DNA of 64,000 nucleotides from Eonycteris spelaea (lineage: Eukaryota > Chordata > Mammalia > Chiroptera > Pteropodidae). The notes under the pieces are model-generated. The model saw only the letters and a program-made list of their open reading frames with translations, was not told where the DNA came from and did not search any database. The stretch covers positions 1,798,001-1,862,000 of the forward strand of contig PUFA01000182.1 in NCBI GenBank assembly GCA_003508835.1, in the 5' to 3' direction. Each line of letters starts with the position of its first letter. Position 1 is the first letter of the stretch. The position numbers and the translations under genes are program-made. This document shows positions 43,501-56,060 of this stretch, piece by piece.

Positions 43501-43909
43501 TGGGAAGGCGGCTCACATTCCTTTGTCCCCCTGTTGGTCCTGACTGCAGCCCCCCGGGAAGGGCTGGCACCCCTGCAGACTAAAAGGCGAAGGCCCCAGG
43601 CCCTGTGAAAATAAGGGACCTCCAGTAGCAGGAGGGGAAGTGCACAGAAGCCCTGGGTGGTGAGTCACAGCTGAAGTGTGGCCATCACATGGCCACTGGG
43701 AGGGCCTGGGGGAGCCTGAGGGAGGACATCTCCTGCCCAGCACATCTGTTCGCTAACGGCTGAAGCCCAGGGACGACTACACCCCCACCCCGTCTCCCCA
43801 CCAGCTCCCCCGGGCCAGGGCAGGCGGGGCCGGCACTCACACACGGCATTGTGTTCTCATTCTGGATGACGATCTGCCGGAGGAGGCGCCGCTCGTAATC
43901 CTGGTCCAT
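37537..43909 (-). CDS. FZR1: FZR1 (CDH1) APC/C activator, two frame breaks
   Basis: FZR1 activates the anaphase-promoting complex in late mitosis and G1 by recruiting D-box and KEN substrates. Thirteen coding exons: 43909-43841, 42748-42623, 42517-42454, 42361-42234, 41797-41716, 41320-41137, 40386-40321, 39719-39617, 39518-39335, 39167-38934, 38602-38498, 37971-37879 and 37578-37537 (stop TAA). The C-box DRFIPSR lies near residues 46-52. The WD40 propeller spans the exons from 41320 onward, and the C-terminal IR tail (LFTRIR) is intact. Allowing one missing base in each of the exons 41797-41716 and 39518-39335, the length is 493 aa, a known human isoform length (the other is 496). The literal reading breaks in those two exons. 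The first coding exon has a 22-nt leader after an acceptor at 43932. Confidence 0.95.
43162..43420 (+). mobile_element. MaLR-type LTR fragment in FZR1 intron 2
   Basis: Forward LTR start GCTGTGGGCTGAACTGTGTC, then TTATTAGAGAGAGAAACG. Truncated and non-coding. Confidence 0.5.
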
Positions 43910-45119
43910 GGCGAGGCAGGGCAGGCACGGCCTGCCGGCCAAGGTCAGCCGCCAAGTTCAGCCAGCCAAGGTCAGCCTGGGACAGGAAGGGCAGGAGAGG
44001 TCAGCACCAGTGGGCAGCCCCCCCCCACCACCTGGTGACCACAAGGCAGACCTCGGGAATAGCTGAGTCCCCCCACCATGTGGTGGGGTCCTCCCTCCCA
44101 AGAGCCCAGGGTACAGGCTCGGCTGCACCCCACAGGTCCTGTAAAGCAGAGACAAAACGGACAGATGAGGCTCCTCTCTCCACTTCCTCTGCAGGGACCC
44201 TCCTCCAGGCCCCTTTGCCTTTGTCAGGGGATGGCCCCACCACTCCCCCAACCTAGGCCCCCCAGCTCTTCCTGCTTCAGACCCTCTGAGGCCAGGAGCC
44301 TTTCAAGGGGCCACGACCCTTCGCACTGGCCCCGAGAGGGAGGCAGGGAGCTGGGCAAGGGTTGGGGCAGTCCCAGAGAGGATTCTCCATGGGGATTCCC
44401 CTTGTGGCCTGATGCACACAACAGGTGGAGATCGGTGAGCTCCAGGGGAGTGTGCCAGGCCTGGCTGGGCACCTCGCCCTGTGCTGGCACATGGGCTCTT
44501 GGGCCAGGCCGACGAGGTCTTGGCCCAAGGACATTGGCCTCCAGCTCCCACTCAATCTGGGAGGCCTCTCTGAGGAAGGGTGAGAGCATGCCAGCAAGAG
44601 GAGGCTGGAGAAGAACCTTCTAGAGAGGGAAGAGCAAATCTGAGGCAGGGAAGGGCTGCGTGTATTCTGGGATGGGGCAGAAGCGAGTGGCAGCCTCAGG
44701 GAGAAGGCACGTCCTCTACAGCGGGGACGGGGACAAACTGGGCCAGCGGCCACACCTCCAGCTGCCTGCAGAAGAGGCGGCTGGGCCTGCCCCCCCCACC
44801 CCGGCAGTGCACAGCATGAAGGGTGCAGCGAGTGCCCCGAACCGGTGACTGTGGCTTCTCACCATGGCCTGCTCTGCACCCCGGACCCCCCACCACAGCC
44901 ACTGTCCCTCTGCTCCTCTGGCTATGGCCCAAATGCCCCAATGCATGCAGTGCCCGCATGTTCCACCTTGAGCCTCCAGGCGGGTGCCTGGGCTGAAGAC
45001 AGACCAAACATCAAAGAAGTCGAAAGTAGAGGCCAGCCGAGAACTGAGTTTATACATTAAGTCAAGGCCCCTGAGAGGGGACAACCCTGGATTCCCGGGG
45101 GGCCTAGTGTCCTCACAAG

Positions 45120-45290
45120 GGGAGGCCGAGCTGCCCCTGGAAGCTGGAGAGGGCTAAGCCGGCCCTGCCCGCGCCTGGACGGCAGCTCCGCGCAAGCCAC
45201 GTCAGACTCCTGAGCCCAGGACTGAGAATAAATGTCTGTTGTTTTAGCCACCAAGTGTGTGGTGATTTTACGGCAGCTGCAGGACAGGGC
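45120..45290 (+). mobile_element. MaLR-type LTR 3' end
   Basis: Forward LTR end with the polyadenylation-like phrase GAATAAATGTCTGTTGTTTT followed by AGCCACCAAGTGTGTGGTGA. Confidence 0.6.
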
Positions 45291-46539
45291 AGGGGAAGGT
45301 GGCGATCACACTGCATCCTCCCTCACCCGACCGTGCCGGGGGCGGCGGCTGCATAGAGCTTCTAAGACGCCTGTGTCCCACGCAGGCCCTCGGAGGCCTT
45401 CCCTCCACCCAGCCCTTCCCTCTCCACACTCCCACCCCGCCCTCGACCCCCAGGACCCTGCTCTGCCTGAGGCGGGATTTTCTCTGCGCCAATGCACACT
45501 TTTGCATAGCACCCGCCACGGGACTGGGGCTGGCACCACTGCGCAGGCGTGGAGACCACACGGTCCCAGCCTCTTGTGCTCCCAGCCTATCGGGGCGGCA
45601 GAAACGCGGAGCTGGGTGAAGGACGACTCCAGGTACCGCACCTGCTACCAGGACGCGTATTTAAAAAGTGGCTCAGACATCTAGCTGAGTATGGGGGAGG
45701 GGGAGGGGCCGAGGGGCCACTGGATCCCGGCGCCTGGCCTGGGATGCTCTCCCTAAGACCAGGCACCCGCGGGGGGGGGGAGGGGCCCATGCGGGCACGG
45801 GCACAGCGGGGGGCTCCAGAACACATGCTTCCCAGGCTCTGGCCTGGTGAATGCAGGCAACGACCCCGACGGGGTGATGCGCCCCGTTTCTAAAGTGGCC
45901 CCGCCACGGTCTGGAGCACCCGCCCCACATGCCTGGCCCAGTTTCCCTTGGGGAGGGGGAGGAGGCAGACCCAGACTCAATGGGCACTGACCAAGATCTC
46001 AGAAGGACAGCGACAACCAGCAGGTCCAACGGCCACAAACTCACACCCAAGCTGCACGGCCCAGCGGCCCAGAGCGGGGCCAGCGTGCAGTCTGGCCCAC
46101 TCCAGAATGCTGACTGTGGCGTTCGAAAACAGGTCCGTGGTCCCAGGATTGGGACCTCCGGGGGCGCCCACCCCTCAGTGCCAGCGTGGGGACCCCCACC
46201 TGCCACTTCTAAGACTGCTGTTTACTGTACTGAAGAACAAAAAACCCCAAAACCGTAAGAGAAAACGCCGGTCACTTCACCACCGGAGAAACGCGAAGTG
46301 TCTGCAAGGCAAACACCCCTTAGAAACAGCTGGGAAAACCTCTGGCACCCTGAGGGCAGACCACAGCGGCTCAGGGCACGAGCCACCGGTCCTGGAAATG
46401 ATGCTCGCCCCGTGTGCAGCGGGCGCAGGCCGTCCCCCTCTAGCCACCAGCCTGGTGCTGAGGTGACGCGCGCTGGCCGGAGGCGGGGAGCTGGCAGACG
46501 CTCGCCCGCCCTGCTGGCAGGAGCTGACGCTGGCAGGAC

Positions 46540-46650
46540 TTCTAAGGAAGATCATTTGGCAACTGCTTTCAAAATCTAAGCACGCACGCCCTTTTCAATG
46601 CAGCGTTTCTACTTCTAAGAATTTGCCCACAGTGACTGGGCGCCTGCGAG
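46540..46650 (+). mobile_element. L1 ORF2-end fragment
   Basis: Short remnant: GATCATTTGGCAACTGCTTT, ATGCAGCGTTTCTACTTCTA. Too diverged for subfamily assignment. Confidence 0.45.
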
Positions 46651-47784
46651 CAAAACCCAGTGCACGGAAGTTCTGTGCAGACGGCTCACGAAGGAAAGGT
46701 GACAAACGGCCTAATTGGCTGCCTTACGGGGCCTTCTTCCCCCTTGGGAGACACTGAAGGACGGACCTGTGCCCCAGAGAACAGCACTGTGCGGACACGT
46801 GATGTCTGGAAGGCTAAGGAAACCTGAAACACAGGTGGGCTCTGAGGAGGGGACCCAGAGGACGGGGGTCAGGAGGAGGAGGAAACCTTGCTTCCCACCA
46901 CACATCATGTTGCCCTTCTTGAATTCTGTGTCATGGGCACATGTTAAGTTATTTTAAAAAAATAAATAACAGCTGGGGAGAGATGGGACCACATAAGCCC
47001 AGGATGTGAGCAGTACGGTCTCGGTGGCGGGGGCACAGCCAGCTGTGCCCAGAACATCCTGCAGCCTTTGCTGTACGTCTGAGAAGTTTCCTAACGCTGG
47101 AGAGAAAAAGCATTTCTCTGTTAACGAGCCCACTGAGCACAGGCGAGCTGCAAGGTCCTCACGGAAAGGCTCCCTCAAGCTGCAGGGAGCTTTGGGCTAA
47201 CGCTTATGACGGATGTGGGACGGGAGCCATGGCCCCGCGACGCGGGGGCAAGAACGCTGCCCCGGGAGGCTCTGCCCGAGGGGCGCCACTTGCAGGCTGG
47301 TGGCCATGGTTCAGTCAGGCGGCCATGGCTTCCCACTGCCTCTGTCCCTTCTGCAGGGTACTGTCACTGGAGGCTTCCGCTGACACAGCCCTGAAGAGGG
47401 CCTCCTCTCCTCCCCAGTGGCTCCCGGAATGAGACAGGAAGCTCACTTTCTGCCACTGCCTCAGACAAGCCTCAACCTGCTCCCCTGGGAAATGGGAACG
47501 TCCCCAGTACCTGAAAGTGATGAGGTCCATACGGCGAGGGCCGGCATGACCACTCACAACCACCGGGGGCTGCCCGCTATGCACTCCGCGCGTGTGGACC
47601 TCCAAGAGCGAGGCTACCTTGGGCACCGATGGGGCAGGGCCCTGGCTTTCAACCTGGCTGGCTGGTGGCCCGCTGCACCCCCCTGGGGAGGCTATCCCTG
47701 CCACCCCTGGCTACCCAACCTGTCTTGTAGGGCTCACGTGATTCCTGCTTGCCAGATAATCAGCAAAGACAGCTCAAAGTATAA

Positions 47785-47940
47785 CCCAGTGGCTCTGGCC
47801 GGGGCGACTCTGCCCCAAGGGGCACTGGGCAACATCTGGGGGCACCTGTGGTCATGACAGCGAGTGCTCCTGGCACTGAGTGGGTAGGGCCAGGGATGCT
47901 GCTCGACCCCCGTAGTGCCCAGGACGGCCCCACAGAGGGT
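47785..47940 (+). mobile_element. Ancient hAT-type MITE (copy 2 of 5)
   Basis: Same family as 19090: GGGCGACTCTGCCCCAAGGG, GGGCAACATCTGGGGGC, GGGCCAGGGATGCTGCTCGA, GTGCCCAGGACGGCCCC. Confidence 0.5.
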
Positions 47941-48589
47941 GACCCAGCATCAGTGGTGCTGAGACCGGGCTGGGGCCAGGCCACAGAGACTGCCTGCGAA
48001 GACGATGACACCTGTGCCAGTAGGGCCAAGGGGCCTGAAGACAACCCGGTGCCGACCCCTGTGGGTCCTTCCAGGGCAGCCAGCGGGGCCCGCGGGCCCA
48101 CGTGAGGAATGATGTGAACGAGCTTCAGCCCCGAGCCACCCACCGGCTCCCGAAGGTGGGCAGGTGCCACCCTCCCCCACATCAAGTGAGGAAACAGGCG
48201 AAGGGGCCTGCTTGGGCAGCCAATGACACAGCAGGCGGCACCTCAGGACTGTTTTCCTGGCTTCCTGGGGCGGGCGCGGACAAGGAGGACGGAGTCACAG
48301 GAGGCGGGGCCTCCTGCCTGCCTAGGGGACACTGCCACAAGCCTCCCTGTTCTCAGCAGGCCCCAGGCCCTCAGGAGCAGAGCAGTCTGCTTCCAGAAGC
48401 CCAGTTTCGAGGTCTTGCTCATCTCGAAAAACTGGTCCCCACTGTTCTCACGTTTTATAAGGCTCTTAGAAGAGCCAACGGATGTGAGCCATCCCTGCGG
48501 CATGTCTTCGTGACTCAGTGCTTTGAGGCAGCCTGGTCGGGCTGTGCTACTTATGAAGTGGCTGGCACCAGGCTCTCGCTTGGACAATG

Positions 48590-48760
48590 CTGACACTGGG
48601 GCCCAGTCGCTCTCAATGGGGGCCATCGCAGGCGCGGTGGGGGTTGAGCACCATCCGCAGCCCCACCCAGTCGACGCCAGGGCACATCCCACAGTTGTGA
48701 CAACCACAGATGTCCCACACATCGCCAGTGTCCCCTGGGATGCAGTCCCAACAGCCAACA
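48590..48760 (-). mobile_element. Ancient hAT-type MITE (copy 3 of 5)
   Basis: Reverse copy of the same family: GTTGAGCACCATCCGCAGCC, GTTGTGACAACCACAGATGT, ATCGCCAGTGTCCCCTGGGA. Confidence 0.5.
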
Positions 48761-51054
48761 GTGAGGGGGCTGAGGTGGCACCTGCCACCCACAAGGGATA
48801 TGGAGGAGAAGGGAGAGGAAAGTCTGCCAGTAGGAGCCTGTGAACACCCCGTGTCACACTCTGAGTGGGAGGCAGGGTCTCACAGGTGCACTGCAGGTCC
48901 CAGTGACAGGCACAGTGAGCCAGACACTGCTTCTGGCCCTGTGGGGAGACCATGAGAACACAAATGACAATGACAGTGGTGAATCCCACCTGTGCCTCTC
49001 CATGAGCCAGCACAGATCAAAATACTTGACATACTTCAATTTTGTCCCCAGGCACAATCCTATCTCCACTTCAATGTGGGAACTCAGGGCATGGGTAGCC
49101 GATGGGTGACGATGGGTGGCAGAGCTGGGGCTGGAACCCTGCCTGCAACGACCACTCAGGTCATGATACTCTCATGGGTGAGGGTCCGCAGGCTCAGCAC
49201 AGAGCACGCCAGCAGCCTCGTACTCGAAAGCCTGCACAGGATGGCTCACTACAGCACGTGTGAATCCCCGCCTGGTACTTCCTGTGGGAACCGTTCAATG
49301 ATGGGTCATGGTGATAAATGGCTGGGGGCTTCCGGGCACAGCCTTTCACAGGGCCGGAAACCTCTGGAGGAAAGTGCTCCCATCTGACAGGCACACAGAT
49401 GGAGGACCTAGGAGGCCCGGAGGTGGCTCGAGGTGCGCCCAGACTACTTGCAGGCTTTGAACCAGGCCCGCCCTCTTGGGAAAGGCAGTTGGGGAGGGCA
49501 CGCCAGGAGCCATGGCCTTGCTCCCAGCCGTTCTCTGAGGAGTTGGGAGAGAAGCTCTACATGAGAAAGACCCAGCCGGGAACGGGGTGGGTCAAGTCTC
49601 CGCTGGCACGGGGCCTGGGGGCTAAGAGGGCTCTGTGGCTTTTGCCTGGGCTCAGGCAATCTGTGACCAGCCCTCCAGGCCCCCTTCCCCCACCACAGCC
49701 ACCCCAAACACCCCACAACCGGTTATGCACCGCGTAGCAGAGAAAGCGGGCTTTGCAGAAGGAGAGACCTGGCCTGGAGTCCTGCCTCCCAGCCTTACTG
49801 GCTCCATTGTTTGGGGCAAGCAACTTCTCCTCTCTGAACCCCTCTCTCTTCATCTAGAAAGTGAGAATAATGCGACAGCGCTGCCTATACTGCTGTGGCG
49901 CTAGACGCAACTCCTGTGAAGCAGCGAGCAGTGCCTGGCCCAAACGGGACGCTAGGAAGTGGAGGGTGCGCTCATGCGCCCCGCAACAGGTGCACTGCAG
50001 GCCTTAGCGACAGGCAGAGTACAGGTCCCAGATGCACCTGCTTCCTGGGGGCCATGGCTGCCGCCTCAATAACCTCCTGGCCACTGATGGAGGCGGGGCC
50101 CCGTCTTCCCCCACGCTGCCCACGCAGGTGAAACGGACACACCTTCCCTGGAGTCTGTCCTCAGAGACACGGGAGGAACAGAGCGGCCCGGCAGGAGGGC
50201 TGCCGTGGTCTCAGACGTGGGGCTCTGGACTGGAACCTGGTACCCTGCTTCGTGACAGGAGGCGCAAACCAGGACCTTTGGGGGCGTGGCCCAGCCTGCA
50301 CGGGGACCATAACAAGCTCACGGCCCTTGACCTCTATCAAAAGCAAAGGCACATGGGGAGCCGGCGTCCCTTCTCTGGGTGGCCGACGCGAATCAACACA
50401 GGCAAGTTATTCCAGGAGGGCCTGTGGTGGGGGCCCCTGAGCAGCGTGTATACGTTCGTTCGGTGATTCATTAATTCATTCACTCATTCATTCATTCAGC
50501 GGGTGCTTACTCCCTCCTACTATGTGCAGGTGGCCCCAGGAGCCACTCGAGGAGCTGTAAAGCAGAGACTCCCTGGTGAGAACTGCCGCTCTAAGTCCCC
50601 GAAACGATGCCCAAAGGGCGGTGAGCCCCTATCCTTCTCACCAGAGGATGCCTACCCTTCGTCTGACTCGGTGAGACACCCAGACCCGAAGACCCTGGGT
50701 CTGCAGCAGCCGAGACGCCAAACGCCACACAAGAGCAACTTGGAAACCACGAGCTTTACGGTCATTTACGTGACCCCAACTGTGACTGACACCAGACGGC
50801 TGACTCTCAAGGCCGGATGGGGCCTTAAAGGGGACCAGATGAAGCCCGATCGGGTACCCGGAGCCCTCTCAACTCTGCATCAGCTTGCACACCTGCAAGG
50901 GCAGGGAGCTCACCCCCTAAGAGGCAGCCTGAACGTCAGGAGGTGCTTCCTCAGTCTGTCCCACTGCCATTCCCACCCATGGGTCTGAGGTGGGGGTGAC
51001 AGAAAAAAAAGCCAAGTATGTTCAGGGAAGGGTACCTCCCCTACCCGCCCCAGC

Positions 51055-51215
51055 ACTGACATGGGGGGGGTCACTCTCTGGAGGGGCCGTCTGGGGCACT
51101 GTGGGGTGTTGAGCAGCATCTCTGGCCCCACCCACTGGACGCCAGGAGCACGCCAGTCGTGACAGCCACAGATGTCCCCAGACATCGCCCCTGGTGGAGA
51201 CTCCTGGTTTCAGGG
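51055..51215 (-). mobile_element. Ancient hAT-type MITE (copy 4 of 5)
   Basis: Reverse copy: GTGGGGTGTTGAGCAGCATC, GTCGTGACAGCCACAGATGT, GACATCGCCCCTGG. Confidence 0.5.
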
Positions 51216-51924
51216 AATCCTTAGGAAAATGTTGCTTCCCCGGGCTCCACAGACCAGCGCTCACCTCTCTCAGCCGCTCAGCCCTTCCGAGAGGACAGAC
51301 AGACAGACACCGTCCACCCCGCCGGCCTCTCCTTTTTGTGGGAGAAACACAAACACAAGTCTGCCCTCCCTGCCGTGGCTGTCATGCCCTGTAGGGACTG
51401 GACGAGACCCTCTGAGTCACAAGCAGTGGTTCCCTGGCCATGATAAGGCCCAAGGTTCAGAAGGACTGGACCGCAGCGGTGTGGAGCGCCTGGGGCAGGA
51501 GGAGGGAAAGGGGTGAGGCCAGAAGAGCAGGTCTCGGTGGCGTGGAGGTGGGGAAGGGACCGGGAGCCAAAGGGGGTGCGATCAGAGATGGGTCTGTGGG
51601 CCAGCAGTGGTGCGGGGGGCAGGGCCCACGCAGAAGGTGCTGCGAACAGGTGGGGAAGCACAGGGTGGTGAGAAGGAAGCGGGGGTGGGCAGGTCTGAGG
51701 AAACAGCAACCTCTTCTGGACACTCCACTGGAGGTGCACGGGAGAGACGACAGGACACCCAGGGCAGAGACCTGGCTGCGATGGGCCCTGAGTTCAGGAG
51801 TCAGCTCTGGGCCCCAGCAGAAGAGGACAGGGGAGCTGAGGGCGAGGGACAGGCCACCAAGGCACGTGTGCGAAGGCGCGAAGAGGCGTCTGAGCCCCTG
51901 TGAATAAGAAGGACTGCCACACAG

Positions 51925-52400
51925 CCTGTCCCTGACTGTCTGTGGCAGCTCTGCTCACGACAGGGAAGAGGGAGAAGCGGCTCGACTGGCCACCGGCTGG
52001 TGAATGGATGACAAAACGTGCCACATCCACACACTGCAATGTTATTCAGCCACGAAAAGGGGCAAAACACGGACACACGTTCCAGCTTCGAAGCACGAGG
52101 CTCAGGGAGAAAAGGCAGACACTCAAGGCCGCACAGTGCGCGAGTCCATTTCTAGGACGTGCCCAGAACCAAGCGCGTGCACAGAGACAGAGGGTGGGCT
52201 CGTGGGCACCAGGGGCTGAGGGGGGCTGGGTAGTGACTGCTGAGAGGGAGAGTTTCTTTTTGGAGTGACGAGAATGTTTTGGAACTAGATAGCAGTGATC
52301 GATACACGAGCTCGTGAGTACACTGAAAACTACCAAATTGTACTCTTTAAATGGGTGGCTTCTATGCTGTGAGAACTGTATCTGAACGAAGCTGTTACCC
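51925..52400 (+). mobile_element. L1 3'-end fragment
   Basis: LINE-1 remnant: CAATGTTATTCAGCCACGAA, GCGCGAGTCCATTTCTAGGA, AAATTGTACTCTTTAAATGG. Non-coding. Confidence 0.7.
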
Positions 52401-53059
52401 ATAGAAGTTAATAAGTAAGATGACAACAAGGAGGGCCAGGGAAGGAGACGGAGGGCTGGGGACGCGGAGCGAACCCTGCAGCCCCTTCGTTCAGGGAGGG
52501 GCCCTGTTTACTATGTGCCGCGGTTGAACAACTGAATGAAGCACGGCTGGAGAGGATGCGGTGCGTTGTCATTTCGTTTGCACGGGAGAACACTAAAGCA
52601 GGAGAAAGCAGTCACTCCCCAAGGACACATGAATATATGGCACACGGTGGGGGGGGGGGCGCTCTGGTTGTGTCCTGACTCCCAGAGCTCTACGGACATC
52701 TGTCAGAGAAGGGAGGCGCTGCGCCTGGCTTCCGTGCACACGCACGAGCAGGCTCCGCAGAGACCAAAGCCTTGCAGAGGTCGAGTGAGGGGAGAGGAAG
52801 GCAGGGCGGTGACCTGTGGAGCAGACAAGCAGGAGGCCTTTGGGGCCTGTGATGGGGCAGAAACTGGACCACGAGGAGGTCTGGGGGCAAAGGAGGGGCA
52901 GCCGGCTTCGCGGGCTCCCTGCACCAACCCCCAGACGGGCCGGCCTCAGCACCCGCCCGGCCAGCGCGCTCCACCTCCAGCCTCGGTGGGGCATGGCGCA
53001 GGCTCTGGGGACAGGCCCTGCCTTCACACGGTTCACGATCGAGACTCGCTCAGGGCCTC

Positions 53060-53225
53060 CCCCTTCAGCACTGCTGACATCGAAGCCGGGTCACTCCCTG
53101 CGGGGGCCTCCCGGACACTGTGGGGTGTTCAGCGGCATCCCCGGCCCCACCTGCTCGATTCCAGGAGCACCCCGTCCCCAGTGTGACAACCAGAGACGCC
53201 CCTGGCTGCGAACTCCTGCTTGAGA
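53060..53225 (-). mobile_element. Ancient hAT-type MITE (copy 5 of 5)
   Basis: Reverse copy: GTGGGGTGTTCAGCGGCATC, AGTGTGACAACCAGAGACGC. Confidence 0.5.
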
Positions 53226-54094
53226 AGAGAACAAGTACCGGGACGGAGATCTGGCTGGTCCCTAGCAGACCGCGTCCCTTGATCTTGATGCCCGTCAGGG
53301 CCTCAAGTGGGTCCTCCAGACAGAATGACTTTGCATCCTAGTCCCTCTCAGCGACACTGAGCAAACAAAAACTTCCCCACAACCAACTCCGTGTTGGACC
53401 TCCCCAAACTCAAGAGTCTCAAGTGTACAAAATTTGCCTGGCCAGAGGCCCCGATACATAGCGCCAGTGGGTGATTTCTGCAGAAACACACAGCGGGGTG
53501 CGCTGGCGAAGGCCCACTTCCGAAGACGCGTCGGCTCTGGCTGGCCGCTTCCAGGTACTGCCAACAGCCACCTCTGCTGGCCACGGCGCACTCGGAGATT
53601 TTCCCGGGAAACAGTCCTGGGGCAAGCTGGCCAGCACTGAGACACTGCCCCCCACGACGGCAAAGCAACTGTCCAAGCACTGGAGCCCTGGTTTTAGGAG
53701 GGGGGGGCCCACATCCTTAACAGAACCACCCAGAGCAATCCAACCTTGCCTGTTACACTAAGTGCCGGCTTCCACTCTTGGTTCAGAAGGAACCACCACA
53801 TCAATGCCAAAACAGAAGGGGCTCTCGACATCAAAGGCCAGGGTGGCCCACGAGAAATTCTGCCAACAGCCTAGGATGCATTCTAGGGACAACGCACCAC
53901 TCTGGCAACTGTCCCAGAGGATCTCATCAGCTTCCGGTGTGCAGATCCCGCCCACACATCCAAGGGAGACCATCCAATCTCCTTCATTTCAAAGTTCCTC
54001 CCACCTGTCTCCAATCCAGGGGAGTCAGCTATGTAAACTGTGGGTGGTCGGTTTTTCTTTAGGTAAAGGATCCTCATTTCAAGTGTGGTAAGAA

Positions 54095-54480
54095 AATGAA
54101 GGGATTAAGTACAAATTGCCACTGACATAGTCACAGGAATTAATGTACAGCACAGGAAATATAATCAATGACATTTTAATAACTACAGAGGGTGCCAGAT
54201 GGGTACCAGAACTGGCCAGTTCTTAATGGCACAGGTTAGGGTGTTCTGAGAGGGAATCCCCTGGTTTTGGGGGACAGAGTGCAGCCTATTTACAAGAGGG
54301 TTGTAGACACTGACTGCAAGGGGCGGGGGTTGCAGGTTGCAGGTGGCCTGGGTTGGGGAGGTCACGTAGGGCCAGGTGTGGGGAGGCTCGGATTTGAGGG
54401 TGATCACTTAGTAAGGTACGTAAACAGCTAACCATGTTGTACACCTGAAGTGAATATTGTACGTCAACTACAATTGAAAA
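54095..54480 (+). mobile_element. L1 3' UTR interrupted by a duplicated segment
   Basis: The 3' UTR of a comparatively recent L1 (GTACAGCACAGGAAATATAA ... AACCATGTTGTACACCTGAA, with an A-rich end) is split. The normally continuous piece between GGGTACCAGA (54201-54210) and GGTGATCACTTAG (about 54399) contains about 190 bp of unrelated GC-rich DNA. Most of that DNA resembles the sequence at 55,222-55,393. Confidence 0.6.
54230..54398. repeat. Duplicated segment, copy A
   Basis: Matches copy B in order: CACAGGTTAGGG, GGGGGACAGAG, GACTGC(A/G)A(A/G)GG, TGCAGGTGGCCTGGGTTGGG and GAGGCTCGGATTTG. I estimate roughly 70-75% identity by eye with small gaps. Confidence 0.6.
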
Positions 54481-55221
54481 AACATCGTGGTAAGATGGGG
54501 AGTGGCGGAAAATAGGTCCAGCCTGACCAGTGAGAGGCATGAGGTCATCGCCTGGTAGACCGGGGTGAGGGGATCTAGTTACCAGCCATGGAGGCACAGT
54601 GAACAAGGGGTGCTTTGGGCAGAGAACAGGGAGAACCAGGTTTAGACTGGACACATACAGTGGCGGGTCTTGGGCTTTGGACTGGGCGCAGGTCTAGACC
54701 GTGCACGGCAATGCAGGGGCACGGGGCAGTTTTTAGTAGGAGAAAAAGGCTTATTTTGGACTGGGTGGCGTGGCCTGTGCTTGCAGGGACAGACAGAAAG
54801 GTCCTGGATACGAGTGGCTGGGCACAGACAGGCTGCCTCGGATTTTGGTGGGGCCAGCGCCAAAATGGGAGCATGTTTCTGGGTGGCTGGCGGCTGGAAC
54901 GGGTCAGCTGAGAGGGTGGAGAGCAGAAAGCAGAGGGGTGGGTGCGAGGGGGCCACTTATGCATTCGAAACACGCTGCCTAAGTGCTTCTGTGTGCCAGG
55001 AGCCGACAGGGGACTGGTGAACACAACGAGGAGCCCAGACAGGCAGAGTCGCCACCTCTTAGTCAACTCGATTCCGGGTCCACAAGGGTCGAGCTTTATT
55101 TTGTTGGGGCGGGGCCTGGTTCGAGCCTGTCTCGAGAGCTATGGGGGCGCTTTAAATTTGGGCAGGGCTTGCATTGGGATGACTCTGGAAGACCCCAGTT
55201 TGACAACCCAGAGGTGAAGAG

Positions 55222-55393
55222 CACAGGTTAGGGCGTGTGCCTGCTGTGTTCTGGGGGTCGGGGGTCCCCCGGTATTGCGGGGGACAGAGCTTGGCCCCAC
55301 GTTTGTGGACGATGACTGCGAAGGGAGGTCGCGGGCTGCAGGTGGCCTGGGTTGGGGGGATAAGAACCAGGTTGGGGGAGAGGCTCGGATTTG
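55222..55393. repeat. Duplicated segment, copy B (beside FZR1 promoter)
   Basis: Counterpart of copy A in ordinary DNA just inside FZR1 intron 1, about 230 bp from the donor of non-coding exon 1. It is more CpG-rich than copy A, and is probably the parental copy. Confidence 0.6.
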
Positions 55394-55429
55394 TGGGTTT
55401 AGACGGAAGCGGGATGCTGAAGTCACCCC

Positions 55430-56060
55430 CGGCCAAGCGCAGCTTGGGGGGCGGCGTCCGGCGCTCCGGACGGCTCCTGGAGGGGCCTCAGCGTGCGGGT
55501 CGCAGCCCGGCTGGTCGACTCGGTTCCGGGGGGCCTCTGCGTTGGTCCGCGCCGCCTCCAGGCCCAGCTCGGGGGTCGCGGCTCGGGCCCGGGGGGCGGG
55601 TCCCCAGACCCGGGACACCTCACCTGGCTCGCTCCCGTCGCCCGCTGGCTCCGCCGGCCCCGCCTCTTCCGGCGCCGCGCTGCGTCGCCGCCGCTGCCCG
55701 CGGCTCCGCCGGGTCCGGATACGGAGGCCGCTGACGGGATTCCGGGATCCGTGCTCCTTAATATGGCGACGATCGCGGCTCCGCGGCCTCCGGCGCCCTC
55801 CTCCGCCGCCGCCGCGCGCGCTCCCGCGGCCGGCCACGCCCCCGCGCTGGCGCGCTGCGTGCTTCCGCCACGCCCCCCGCGCGCCCGGCCCCGCCCACCC
55901 CACGGGCTGCGCCTGCGCGCCTCGAGCATCTCGGGAAGCCCTTGCTGGAACCACGATTCGAATCAACACAGGAAGCGCGGCGCCCCGTGTTGCCAAGGGC
56001 AACTGCGGCCGGAAGAGGACCCGCGGCTCCCCGGAATATGGGGCGTGGCTCTTAGGGGAT
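55430..56060 (-). promoter_or_regulatory. FZR1: FZR1 CpG-island promoter and non-coding exon 1
   Basis: CpG-dense island. On the minus strand a strong donor CCAG|GTGAGG lies at 55624|55623, fitting the end of a non-coding first exon that would start near 55,760-55,850. A YY1-like GCCATATTAAGG is at about 55,759-55,770, and there is no TATA box. The start site itself is inferred. Confidence 0.6.

Larger units (their letters stand above)
43932..55623 (-). other. FZR1: FZR1 intron 1
   Basis: About 11.7 kb between the proposed non-coding exon 1 and the first coding exon. I see no convincing extra exon. It holds four copies of one hAT-type MITE, L1 tails, MaLR LTR ends, MIR/L2 pieces, a poly-G run near 52,649-52,659, and a 170-bp segment duplicated about 1 kb apart near its 5' end. 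Long open frames here run on both strands and reflect high GC. Confidence 0.7.

Noticed and set aside
52536..53186. 216-codon plus-strand frame in FZR1 intron 1
   Set aside because: Runs across an L1-adjacent region and a hAT-type MITE, with no splice-site support or conserved motif.
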